NCBI RefSeq assembly: GCF_000341105.1
Contig: NZ_ANBB01000027.1
Location: 142,755 to 206,754, forward strand
Length of the DNA stretch: 64,000 bases
Direction: 5' to 3'
Source: Nocardiopsis potens DSM 45234
GTDB taxonomy: Bacteria; Actinomycetota; Actinomycetes; Streptosporangiales; Streptosporangiaceae
Shown: in pieces, positions 1 to 8,084 of the stretch
How positions within the stretch are numbered: position 1 is the first letter of the stretch
Layout of the letters: each line of letters starts with the position of its first letter
The notes under the pieces: generated by a model
What the model was told of the DNA's origin: nothing
What the model saw: only the letters and a program-made list of their open reading frames with translations
Databases searched by the model: none
Program-made: the position numbers and the translations under genes

Positions 1-1
1 C

Positions 2-1096
2 CCCGGCGCCGGGGTCTGCCCGGTGCGCGGGCACAGCAACGTGCAGGGCGACCGGACCATGGGCATCTGGGAGCGGCCGCCGGCGGAGTTCCTGGACGCG
101 CTGCGCGACGAGTTCGGCTTCGAACCCCCGCGCGAGCACGGCCTGGACACCGTCGATGCGATCCGCGCCATGCGCGACGGCCGGGCCAAGGTGTTCTTCG
201 CGATGGGCGGCAACTTCGTGTCCGCCTCCCCGGACACCGCGGCGACCGAGGCGGCGATGCGCCGCTGCCGGCTGACCGTGCAGGTCTCCACCAAGCTCAA
301 CCGCTCGCACGCGGTGACCGGCGAGCACGCGCTGATCCTGCCCGCGCTGGGCCGCACCGACCGGGACGTGCAGGGCGGCGCCGAGCAGTTCGTCAGCGTC
401 GAGGACTCCATGGGCCAGGTGCACGCCTCCCGGGGCCGGGTGGAGCCGCTCTCCGCCGAGATGCGCTCGGAGGTCGCCGTCGTCTGCGGCCTGGCCCGCC
501 GGGTCCTCGGCGCGGACGACCCGCTGCCCTGGGAGGAGTTCACCGCCGACTACGACCGGCTGCGCGACCGCATCTCCCGGGTGGTCCCCGGCTTCGAGGA
601 CTACAACGAGAAGGTGCGCCGCCCCGGCGGGTTCACCCTGCCGCACGCCCCGCGGGACGACCGCGCCTTCCCCACCGCCACCGGGAAGGCCAACTTCACC
701 GTCAACCCGATCACCGCCCCGGAGGTCCCCGAGGGCCGGCTGCTGCTGCAGACGCTGCGCTCGCACGACCAGTTCAACACCACGATCTACGGGCTGAACG
801 ACCGCTACCGCGGCATCCACCACGGCCGCCGGGTGGTCCTGGTCAACCCCGAGGACATCGCCGAGCTGGGCCTGCAGGCCGGCGCCTACGTGGACCTGGT
901 CAGCGAGTGGAGGGACGGCGCGGACCGGCGCGCCCCGCACTTCCTGGTGGTGGAGTACCCCACGGCCAAGGGGTGCGCGGCCGCCTACTACCCGGAGACC
1001 AACGTGCTGGTGCCGCTGGACTCCACCGCCGAGGTGTCCAACACCCCGACGTCGAAGTCGATCGTGGTCCGCCTCGAACCGGACTCCGGCCTCTAG
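2..1096 (+). CDS. FdhF/YdeP-family molybdopterin oxidoreductase, C-terminal part (5' end outside window)
   Basis: The frame is open from the first bases of the window, so the N-terminal part lies upstream. The visible 364 residues begin with GVCPVRGHSNVQGDR, a stretch typical of FdhF/YdeP proteins, followed by the Mo-bis-MGD binding region (MGGNFVSASPD; STKLNRSH) and a C-terminal molybdopterin-dinucleotide-binding beta-barrel (LLQTLRSHDQFNTTIYG; VNPEDIAELGL). Family members resemble formate dehydrogenase H but act in the cytoplasm on mostly unknown substrates; some are linked to acid resistance. The [4Fe-4S] cysteines and any (seleno)cysteine ligand would be in the missing half, so formate specificity cannot be judged. 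No clear terminator follows before the convergent gene. Confidence 0.88.
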   Translation, partial: PGAGVCPVRGHSNVQGDRTMGIWERPPAEFLDALRDEFGFEPPREHGLDTVDAIRAMRDGRAKVFFAMGGNFVSASPDTAATEAAMRRCRLTVQVSTKLNRSHAVTGEHALILPALGRTDRDVQGGAEQFVSVEDSMGQVHASRGRVEPLSAEMRSEVAVVCGLARRVLGADDPLPWEEFTADYDRLRDRISRVVPGFEDYNEKVRRPGGFTLPHAPRDDRAFPTATGKANFTVNPITAPEVPEGRLLLQTLRSHDQFNTTIYGLNDRYRGIHHGRRVVLVNPEDIAELGLQAGAYVDLVSEWRDGADRRAPHFLVVEYPTAKGCAAAYYPETNVLVPLDSTAEVSNTPTSKSIVVRLEPDSGL

Positions 1097-1159
1097 CGCG
1101 CCGTCCGATCGCGCCCGGCGGACGTTCGGGGCGGCGCACCGGCCGCCGGAGGGCCGCGC

Positions 1160-1696
1160 CTACTTCCGCACGCGGAAGCGGAGCGTGGTGACGGCGCCCG
1201 ACCGGGTACTGCTCAACGGCTCCAGGTCGATCCTGCCGAGGCCCGGGGGCGAGAAGCGGACGCCGTCGCCGAGCAGCACCGGCAGGACGTACACCAGGAT
1301 CTCGTCGACGAGTCCGCGCTGCAGGCACTGGGCGGCCACGTCGGCGCCGAGGACCTCCAGGTTCCTGTCGCCGGCGGCGCTGCGCGCCGTGGCGACGGCC
1401 TCCTCGATCCCGCAGGTGAGGAAGGTGACGGCGGGGTCCGGTTCGTCGGGGGGTTCGTGGGTGAGGACGAACTGGGCTCCCCCGTCGTAGGCGATTCCCT
1501 GGCCGGACATGCGCTTGGCGGCCTCGTAGGTGCCCCGGCCGACGAGCATGGCGCCGGTGGCCGCCATGACCTCCGGGACCGCGTCCGCGGTCAGGTGCTC
1601 GAAGATCCAGTCCATCGCGTGGTCGGGGCCGGCGATGAAGCCGTCCAGTGACATCGCCCTGTTCACGACCACTTTGCCGGTGCTCGTATCGCTCAT
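1160..1696 (-). CDS. Dihydrofolate-reductase-like (RibD C-terminal domain) protein
   Basis: A 178-residue protein made of one RibD C-terminal/DHFR-like fold. The N-terminus GKVVVNRAMSLDGFIAGP is the usual first strand and loop, GAMLVGRGTYE is the NADPH-site strand, and NLEVLGADVAAQCLQRGLVDE followed by VYVLPVLLGDGVRF is the hallmark C-terminal half. Stand-alone members are presumed NADPH-dependent reductases; the substrate is unknown. The start at MSDTSTGK was chosen because the upstream reading is Arg/Pro-rich and unlike protein. A strong hairpin at 1786-1833 insulates it from the secreted-peptide gene upstream. Confidence 0.85.
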   Translation of the reverse strand: MSDTSTGKVVVNRAMSLDGFIAGPDHAMDWIFEHLTADAVPEVMAATGAMLVGRGTYEAAKRMSGQGIAYDGGAQFVLTHEPPDEPDPAVTFLTCGIEEAVATARSAAGDRNLEVLGADVAAQCLQRGLVDEILVYVLPVLLGDGVRFSPPGLGRIDLEPLSSTRSGAVTTLRFRVRK

Positions 1697-1785
1697 GCGC
1701 CTTCTCCGGGGATCGTGGAGGCCTGAAGTCGGATCATAGTCCCGCCGGCGGGGGCCGGAGCCTCCGAAGGGGGTGTCGGCCTGCG

Positions 1786-1833
1786 GCACGGCCGGACCCC
1801 GCCCGGAAGGAACCGGGCGGGGTCCGGCCGTGC
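1786..1833 (-). terminator. Perfect 21-bp-stem hairpin between two minus-strand genes
   Basis: Arms 1786-1806 and 1813-1833 are perfectly complementary with a 6-base loop AAGGAA. It lies 13 bp past the stop of the small secreted-peptide gene and upstream of the RibD-like gene, so it most likely terminates the former. There is no U-tract, which is common in GC-rich actinomycetes. Confidence 0.75.
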
Positions 1834-1845
1834 GCCGGCGGCGGC

Positions 1846-1995
1846 TCAGTCGTTCGCGCAGAACAGCGGCGGCAGGAGCCCGACCTTGCACACGATGTCG
1901 TGCGGGGTGTCGTCGTCGGCGGCGGCCGCGGGTGCGGCCCCCAGGGCCAGCAGGGCGGTGGCGGACAGGGCGAACACGGCCAGGAGACGGCGCAT
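1846..1995 (-). CDS. Small secreted two-cysteine peptide (49 aa)
   Basis: This short gene encodes 49 residues. MRRLLAVFALSATALLALG is a textbook signal peptide with APAAAA-D as the likely signal peptidase I site. The mature part is only about 23 residues (ADDDTPHDIVCKV, then GLLPPLFCAND) and holds exactly two cysteines ten positions apart, so a single disulfide loop is possible. A good ribosome site (TTGGAG) stands 8-9 bases before the ATG and a strong hairpin follows the stop. No family is recognised. The complete expression architecture supports a real gene; possible roles (signal, inhibitor, envelope peptide) are speculation. Confidence 0.7.
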   Translation of the reverse strand: MRRLLAVFALSATALLALGAAPAAAADDDTPHDIVCKVGLLPPLFCAND

Positions 1996-2088
1996 TGAGA
2001 TCACTCCAATATGTCTCTGTGTAGCGACTGCGTCACTCTATGTACCCAATGTGGGGGATGGGCAACCTCCGGGAACCGGTCCCGGTGC

Positions 2089-2970
2089 TCAGCCGGAGCA
2101 CCCGGGCCCCGGCAGCGCGGGGCCGGGCCGGCGGTCGGCCCAGGCGGTGCCGTCCACCGCGAGGAACGGCTCGCCGGCCAGGGTCGCGGGGGTCGTCCCG
2201 GCGAACTCCGCGACGTCGCGGTGGAGGTGGGACTGGTCGGAGTAGCCGCCCTCCGCGGCCACCCGGGCGGGGTCGGCGCCCGCGGACAGGCGGTGGGCGG
2301 CGCGGTCGAACCGGACCAGGCGCGCGGCGCGCTTGGGCGGCAGGCCGACCTGGGAGCGGAACCGGGACCACAGGCGCTTGCGGCTCCAGCCGACCTCGGC
2401 CGCCAGGCCGTCGACCCGGACCCTGCCGCGCCCGGCGGTGATCCGGCGCCAGGCCCAGGCGACCTCCGGGTCCACCGGCGGCCCCGCCGCGCTCCGGCGG
2501 GCGAGCACCGCGTCCGCCAGCGCGAAGCGCTCCTCCCACGAGGAGGCCCCGGCCGACCGCTCGCGGATCCGCGCCGCCTCCCGACCCCACAGGTCGTCCA
2601 GGGAGACCACGGCGCCGCCCGGCTCGGCCGGGGAGATCCCCAGGGCGGCCCGCGCGACCAGCGGGGAGAGGCGGATCTGCACGGCCTCGAAGCGCTCGCC
2701 CCGCACCCGGAGCGCGCTCGACCCGAACCCGAGCCCGACGACGAGGCTCCCGCGGTGCTCCCGCCCGGCCGGGCCGTCCACGACGAGCGGGCCGGCGCCG
2801 AACTCAAGCACCAGCGTCACGCCCGGGTAGGGGACCGCCCGCAGGCCGCCCGGGTTCCCGCCGAGGTCGCGGAAGCCGGCCATGCGGACGCCGGCGGCCC
2901 GGCCGGGCCGCGCCGGGCGCGCCACGTCCCACACCGCCGCGCCGCGGCGGTCGCGCCAGGTGACCTCCAT
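2089..2970 (-). CDS. AraC-family transcriptional regulator
   Basis: 293 residues. The C-terminal part (about 165-270) is an AraC/XylS DNA-binding domain: a first helix-turn-helix in VDGLAAEVGWSRKRLWSRF and a second in DPARVAAEGGYSDQSHLHR, with the family GYSDQSHLHRxF-like motif. The N-terminal 150 residues form an AraC-type beta-rich effector domain (PYPGVTLVLEFGAGPLVV). Its divergent neighbour is the membrane-anchored hydrolase at 3056 with 85 bp between starts, so that gene is a plausible target. The effector is unknown. Confidence 0.85.
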   Translation of the reverse strand: MEVTWRDRRGAAVWDVARPARPGRAAGVRMAGFRDLGGNPGGLRAVPYPGVTLVLEFGAGPLVVDGPAGREHRGSLVVGLGFGSSALRVRGERFEAVQIRLSPLVARAALGISPAEPGGAVVSLDDLWGREAARIRERSAGASSWEERFALADAVLARRSAAGPPVDPEVAWAWRRITAGRGRVRVDGLAAEVGWSRKRLWSRFRSQVGLPPKRAARLVRFDRAAHRLSAGADPARVAAEGGYSDQSHLHRDVAEFAGTTPATLAGEPFLAVDGTAWADRRPGPALPGPGCSG

Positions 2971-3055
2971 CCCCTCATGCTAGGCGGCTCCCGCCCGGGC
3001 GGGCCGGGAACATTCGTCCAATCCGGCGGGGGCACGGGGCGGGGACGGTGGCCCC

Positions 3056-4030
3056 ATGAACGCTTCACCGGAATCCCATGCCCGGCCGGCGGGGCGCCGC
3101 CGGAGGCGCCGGGCCATCGCCGCCGCCGCGCTCATCGCGGCCGCCGGGCTGCTCGCGGCGAACACGGCCGCGGTGTCGCGGCAGAGCGCCGAGGCCGAGG
3201 GCGGCTCGATCGCGCGCTTGGACGGCGGGGGCGTCCACGTGCGCCAGGACGGCCCCCGGGACGCGCCCGCCCTGGTGCTGATCCACGGGCTCGCCGGGTC
3301 GGTCCGCTGGTGGGACCCGGTGGTCCCGGCGCTGGCCGGGTCCCGCCGCGTCATCCGGGTCGACCTGCTCGGGCACGGCCGCTCGGCCAAGCCGGCCGGC
3401 GGGGGCTACGCGATCCAGGACCAGGGGCGCCGGGTCGGCCGGGTGCTGGACCGGCTCGGCGTGCGGCACGCCGCGGTGGTCGGCCACTCCACCGGCGGAG
3501 CGGTCGCCACCGCCCTTGCCGAGCAGCGGCCCGGCCTGGTCACCGCGCTCGCGCTCATCGGCTCCGGCCCGAGTCCGGACGCCTTCGTCTCGGACGGGTT
3601 CGTCGGCCGGCTCCTGTTCGTCCCGGTCGCCGGGCAGCTGCTGTGGCGGGCGCGCACCGACGGCGTGCTCCGCCGGGGCCTGGAGACCGCGTTCGCCGAC
3701 CCCGGCCGCGAGGCCCCGCAGCCGCTCGTCGACGACGTGCGCGGCATGACCTACCACTCGCTCACCGCGACGTCGCGGGCGGCCGACGAGTACCTGGAGC
3801 GGGGAACCCTCCCCGACCGGCTGGCGGCCCTCGGCGGACCGCTGCTGGTGCTCTTCGGCGAGGAGGACCGCCGGTGGCGTGCCTCGGCGGCCGAGGAGTA
3901 CCGGGCCGTCCCGGGCGCCAGGATCGAACTGCTCCCCGGCGTCGGGCACTCGCCCATGATCGAGGACCCGGACCGGACCGCCGGGGCCCTGCTGGCCTTC
4001 ACCGCGGGGGCCGCCGGCCCGGAGGCCTGA
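3056..4030 (+). CDS. Membrane-anchored or exported alpha/beta hydrolase
   Basis: 324 residues. An Arg-rich stretch (14-20) precedes a hydrophobic segment (about 21-40), suggesting a signal anchor or export signal. The fold follows: oxyanion HG motif LVLIHGLAGS (about 73-82), nucleophile elbow GHSTG (143-147, Ser145), an acid in FGEEDRRW and the catalytic His in GVGHSPMIED near the end. Typical members hydrolyse esters or lactones; specificity cannot be told. Divergent from the AraC regulator, which may control it; convergent with the membrane protein at 4077. Confidence 0.85.
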   Translation: MNASPESHARPAGRRRRRRAIAAAALIAAAGLLAANTAAVSRQSAEAEGGSIARLDGGGVHVRQDGPRDAPALVLIHGLAGSVRWWDPVVPALAGSRRVIRVDLLGHGRSAKPAGGGYAIQDQGRRVGRVLDRLGVRHAAVVGHSTGGAVATALAEQRPGLVTALALIGSGPSPDAFVSDGFVGRLLFVPVAGQLLWRARTDGVLRRGLETAFADPGREAPQPLVDDVRGMTYHSLTATSRAADEYLERGTLPDRLAALGGPLLVLFGEEDRRWRASAAEEYRAVPGARIELLPGVGHSPMIEDPDRTAGALLAFTAGAAGPEA

Positions 4031-4076
4031 GCGGGGCGCCGGGGCCGGGGGGCGGGCGGCCCGGTGCGGGGCCCGC

Positions 4077-4658
4077 TCACTCGCCTCCGCCGCCGTCCCC
4101 GTCCCCGCCGCCGTCCCGGGAGAAGAGGCTCCTCGGATCCCAGACCCCCAGCAGCGGGCCGCAGGTGTACCAGGTGAGCCAGCCGGAGAACCCGAACACG
4201 AAGAGGCCCTCGAACGGCCGGTCGTCGAAGAAGAGGCCCGTCCCGACCGCCAGGGTGAACAGGATCAGCAGCGCCATGAAGGCGGCGGCGACGGCGAGCG
4301 CGGTCCGCTTCATGAACCGGAAGGTGCCCGCTGCGGATTCGGCCACCGCCTCCGCGAACTCCTCCCGCTCCGGCGGCGCCGCCGGAGCCGCCGGCCCGGG
4401 AGAGGCCGGGGCGGGGGCGGAGACGGGGACATCGGAGGCGGAGGCGCCGGGGGCGGCCGGCGGAGGGCCCTGCGCCCGCCCGGCCGCGGCACCGCCCCAC
4501 AGGGCGCGGACGCCCTGCCAGGCGGAGTAGGCGGTCCCCGCCCACAAGGCGAGCGCGATGTACCAGATCACCGGCGCGTACAGCGCGAGCAGCGCGCACG
4601 CCGCGGAGATCCCGAACAGCACCAGCGCGATGCGGACCCGGTTTCCCACTCGGTTCAC
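4077..4658 (-). CDS. Small multi-pass membrane protein
   Basis: 193 residues with two hydrophobic helices near the N-terminus (about 9-26 and 28-45), an Ala/Pro/Glu-rich cytosolic-looking stretch (about 58-105), then two more helices (about 120-143 and 150-172). The tail is Gly/Asp-rich. No enzyme motif and no recognised family. It starts 89 bp downstream of the EF-hand gene's hydrophilic region on the same strand, so the two might be co-transcribed, but nothing shows a functional link. Confidence 0.6.
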   Translation of the reverse strand: MNRVGNRVRIALVLFGISAACALLALYAPVIWYIALALWAGTAYSAWQGVRALWGGAAAGRAQGPPPAAPGASASDVPVSAPAPASPGPAAPAAPPEREEFAEAVAESAAGTFRFMKRTALAVAAAFMALLILFTLAVGTGLFFDDRPFEGLFVFGFSGWLTWYTCGPLLGVWDPRSLFSRDGGGDGDGGGGE

Positions 4659-4771
4659 CCCTGCCGTCCTCGTTCCCGACCCGATGGGATGCGGGCTCCG
4701 CCCCCGGCGGTTCCCGGAGACTACCCCTGGGCGGAGAAGAGCGGAACGGCCCCCTGGGCCGGGCGGCGGGC

Positions 4772-4987
4772 TCAGGCGCGTTCGTTCATGAAGCGGGTGT
4801 ACTCCTCCAGCGTGATGAGCCGGTCGCCGTCGGTGTCCATCAGGGAGATGAGCGCCTCGGCGCGCTCGCGGGTGACCGCGTCGCCGGACGACCCCATCAG
4901 CCGGGCCAGCTCATCGGCGGAGATCCGGCCGTCGCCGTCGGCGTCGACCAGGTCGAAGGAGGCGGCGTAGTCACTGCTGTCGGGCAT
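4772..4987 (-). CDS. EF-hand calcium-binding protein (71 aa)
   Basis: 71 residues with two canonical EF-hand loops: DADGDGRISADE (about 15-26) and DTDGDRLITLEE (about 51-62). Acidic residues occupy coordinating positions 1, 3, 5 and 12 in both. The protein is small, soluble and lacks a signal peptide, so it is a calmodulin-like cytoplasmic calcium sensor or buffer of the type common in actinomycetes. A GGAG ribosome site precedes the ATG. It diverges from the conserved hypothetical gene at 5119. Confidence 0.88.
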   Translation of the reverse strand: MPDSSDYAASFDLVDADGDGRISADELARLMGSSGDAVTRERAEALISLMDTDGDRLITLEEYTRFMNERA

Positions 4988-5106
4988 TGCGGAAGGGGCT
5001 CCTGTCTCCTCGGAAGGGCGGCGGGCCGCGGGGCTCCGCCGGGGCTGACGGGCCGGAACGGTACCAGCAGCGCGGCCGCCGCGCCGACGGCGTCGGCCCC
5101 TTCGGC

Positions 5107-5112
5107 TACCGT
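5107..5112 (+). promoter_or_regulatory. Leaderless -10 element (TACCGT)
   Basis: TACCGT ends 6 bases before the ATG at 5119, the spacing expected when transcription starts at or next to the start codon. No Shine-Dalgarno sequence is present. No convincing -35 is visible. Confidence 0.5.
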
Positions 5113-5118
5113 GCCGCC

Positions 5119-5940
5119 ATGTGCATCTCCGCCGCCCCCGCCGAATTCTCCGGGACGACCCTCTACGCCGGCAGGCTCCACCACCCCGAGCACGGCCTGG
5201 TGCACATGCTCGGCTACCAGAACTCCGCGGTGAACCTCGCGTCCGGGCCCAACGCGATGCTGCTGCACATCCCGGCGCGCTCCATGGGCAGGCGGAACTT
5301 CATCTCCGCCGGGCGCCACCAGGACCTGCTGTCCCGGATGGTCGAGGCCGTGAAGCCGAGGGCGGTCGGCGCCGCGGCCATGGACTGGATGGGCGGGCCG
5401 CAGGCCCGGTCCGGGGTGGAGGTGTTCGAGCACGACGTCTACACCGTGCTGCTCACCGGGAACGCCGCGCTGATCCCCGCCGAGCTGCACCGGGTCCCGG
5501 CGCACAAGCGCCCGCGGATCGACCCCGGGCTCCTGGAGTTCTACGCCGAGCACTACCCGGAGCACACCTTCGCGGTCTGCTGCTTCGACAACGCCCAGGC
5601 CCGGCGGGCCAAGCCGCTGCTGCTCTGGTACGAGCCGCACGACCCCGACCTGCTGACGGCCCCGGCGCTGGACGCGCACACCGGCGGCCCGCCGGCCCTG
5701 GACGAGCGGGTCCCGGTGGACCACTGGACGATCTTCGGGACCGACGAGGCGCCGGACGGGTGGGGGCGGCCGGTCGAGTACCCCGCGATGCTCCGGCAGC
5801 GGCTGCGGGCCTTCCTCCCGGCCGAGGTCATCGGAGAGCGGCACACCGGGGCCCTGCCCAACGGCGACTTCGCCCTCTCCCACGCCGACCTGCTCCGCGG
5901 TGACCTGGACGCGGTCCGCCGCATCGGCCCGCCCCGCTGA
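5119..5940 (+). CDS. Conserved hypothetical protein (273 aa)
   Basis: Starts MCISAAPAEFSGTTLYAG; the first half (VHMLGYQNSAVNL; GPNAMLLHIPA) reads as a compact alpha/beta domain, and a later segment PHDPDLLTAPALDAHTGG precedes a C-terminal DHWTIFGTDEAP stretch. I do not recognise the family or any catalytic motif. There is no signal peptide or membrane segment. The start fits because a -10-like TACCGT lies 6 bases upstream (leaderless) and the upstream reading frame is low-complexity. Function unknown. Confidence 0.65.
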   Translation: MCISAAPAEFSGTTLYAGRLHHPEHGLVHMLGYQNSAVNLASGPNAMLLHIPARSMGRRNFISAGRHQDLLSRMVEAVKPRAVGAAAMDWMGGPQARSGVEVFEHDVYTVLLTGNAALIPAELHRVPAHKRPRIDPGLLEFYAEHYPEHTFAVCCFDNAQARRAKPLLLWYEPHDPDLLTAPALDAHTGGPPALDERVPVDHWTIFGTDEAPDGWGRPVEYPAMLRQRLRAFLPAEVIGERHTGALPNGDFALSHADLLRGDLDAVRRIGPPR

Positions 5941-6133
5941 CCGGCGCCGCAGCGGCGGGCGGCGCGGAACAGCACCCCGGAGGGCCCCGGGCGCTCCGGT
6001 CCCCTTCCCGTCCCCGGACCGGCGGCCGGACGCCCGGTGACAGCGGGATCTCCTGCGGCTAGGGTCTTCTCGTTCGTTTTCCGGTACCGGGCCCGCGCCG
6101 CGCGCAAGCCCAGGGACGCAGGGCGGGGGAGAG

Positions 6134-8025
6134 ATGGAACCGACCGACCGGGAGCGGCTGGGGCGGGGGTTCGAGCGGCTGACGCCCCTCCTCGGCGCGT
6201 TCGTGGACGCCCGGATGAGGGCGGCGGCCGGGCCGGAGTGGCTGGCCGGAACCGAGCGGGAGGACGCCGAGCGGTTCGGCGGCGAGCGGAGGAACAGCCT
6301 GAGCGACCCGCGGTTCCTGCTGCGCATGGTCACCGAGAAGCGCGAGGTCTTCGCCGGCGACCTGGGCGGGGGCGACTTCGCCGCCGCTTCCGAGCTGCGC
6401 AGGGCCGGCAACGCCTACGCGCACGCCTTCGGCGGCGGGATCGACGGGGTCGACGTCGACCGGTGCCTCCGGCTGATCGACCGGTTCGCGGAGATCGCCG
6501 CCCTGGCCGGAACCGCGGAGCCGGGGCCGGCCGCGCAGGACCCGGGCCGGGCGGACGGGCGGCGGGACGCTCGGGGAGAGGAGACCGCGCTGCTCGAAGA
6601 GATCATGGAGGCGGTCCTCAAGGACGAGGAAGGGGGCGGGCAGGGCGCGGCCCCTCAGCCCGCCGCGCCCCCGGCGCCCCCGGCGCCCACCGCGTCCGCC
6701 GCCAGGGTGCGGATGCCGACCGCGCCGCCGCCGCCCGAGCACATCGCCCCGGACCCGCGGGGCGCCCCCTGCACCGTGCGGGTCTCGCCGGACGCCCCCG
6801 GTGCCCACCGCGGGATCCAGCAGGCCCTGGACGCTCCGGTGCCGGAGGGGCGGCTGCTCGTCGTTGAGGTGGACCCCGGCGGCTACCCCGGCTTCCACGC
6901 GCCGCGCGGGCGGGCCCCGTTCGTGCTGCGGGCGGTGCAGGGGCCGGGAACCGTCTCCATCACCCAGGGCCCCCGGGGCCCCAGGGCTGCGCGGTGCGGA
7001 TCGGCTGCGCCGCGGTGCTGGAGGGCGTGCACGTCACCGCCTCGGAACCGGAGTCGGTCGCCCTGCTGGCCGAGTACGGCGCCAACGTCACCGCGCGGGA
7101 CTGCGCGTTCGAGAGGGGGCCCGGGGCGTCCGGCTCCACCAGGGCCGTGCACGCCGTCGCCTGCCGCCTCGTCCTGCAGGGGTGCGCGGTGACCGGCGGC
7201 GGGGTGCGCTTCCACGCCGCGGAGGGTGCGGTGCGGGGCAGCAGGATCGCCGGCCGCCCGGGCGTGCTCGCGGAGCACATCGCGGCCGTGTACGGGGCCC
7301 GGGTGACGGTCGAGGACACCGGCACCGAGGGGAGCGGGCGCACGGCGGTGACCGCCCTGGAGAACGCCTCGGTCCTGGTGCTGCGGAGCCGGCTGGAGGG
7401 CGGGATGTCCGCCGGCCGGTTCGGCTCGGTCGAGGTGCGAGAGTCCTCGATCGGCGGCGCGGAGAACCGGTTCGGCGCCTTCGCGGGGCAGGACGCCTTC
7501 ATCGCCCTGCAGGACAGCACGGTCAGCGCGCCCGCCGGGTACGGCCTGCAGGCCGAGCGGATGCACGCGCAGATCCGGGCGGTCCGGGTGCGGCTGGAGG
7601 GGTTCCGCCAGGGGGCCGTCACCGTCGGGGAGCACGGCTACGTGTCGCTGGACGACTGCCGGGTGCGCGGCGCCGGAGGAGACGGAGTCACCGTCGGCAG
7701 AGGGGGCGGTGCCGACCTCACCGGATCGTGGGTGGGCGAGTGCGGGGACCCCTCCGATCCGCTGGGGTCGGGCGTGCGCGTGCAGTCCGGCGGCTGGCTG
7801 CGGATGAATGGCACCGCGGTCTCCGGCAACCGCGGCAGCGGCGTGACCGTCCACCCCGACGGCCGGCTGGAGGCCGCCCGGTGCCGCTTCGAGCACAACG
7901 CGCGGGCCGGGGTCATCGGAAACGAGTCCCCGGGGGTCCGGCTGGGCTTCTCCTCGGTCTCCGGCAACGGCGCCGGCGACAAGGTCGCCTACCGGCAGGC
8001 CGCCCTGTGGAGCTCGCCCCGCTGA
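6134..8025 (+). CDS. Swt1-like HEPN domain fused to a right-handed parallel beta-helix; apparent -1 frameshift near 6965-6985
   Basis: The N-terminal part (about residues 1-130) resembles the Swt1-type HEPN domain (DPRFLLRMVTEKREVF; ELRRAGNAYAHAF; CLRLIDRFAEIA). An Ala/Pro linker follows. From about residue 210 a start of a beta-helix appears (CTVRVSPDAPGAHRGIQQAL). Translation then switches frame: bases from 6986 on are read in the -1 frame and give over 300 residues of beta-helix coils (VEVRESSIGGAENRFGAFAG and similar rungs) ending at 8025. The junction contains GGGCCCC twice, both in the zero-frame phase of a -1 slippery heptamer. It may be programmed frameshifting, a one-base deletion, or a sequencing error. 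HEPN domains are often RNases or protein-protein modules in conflict systems; the catalytic Arg-x4-His motif is not evident here. Confidence 0.65.
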
Positions 8026-8084
8026 GGAGTCGCCGCCCTCGGACTCCCCGGTCGGCCGAGGGCCATCGGCACGGCACCGAGGGA

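Noticed and set aside
2..1096. Truncated pseudogene of the molybdopterin enzyme
   Set aside because: The frame is open to the window edge and the visible part is intact, so it is simply cut by the window.
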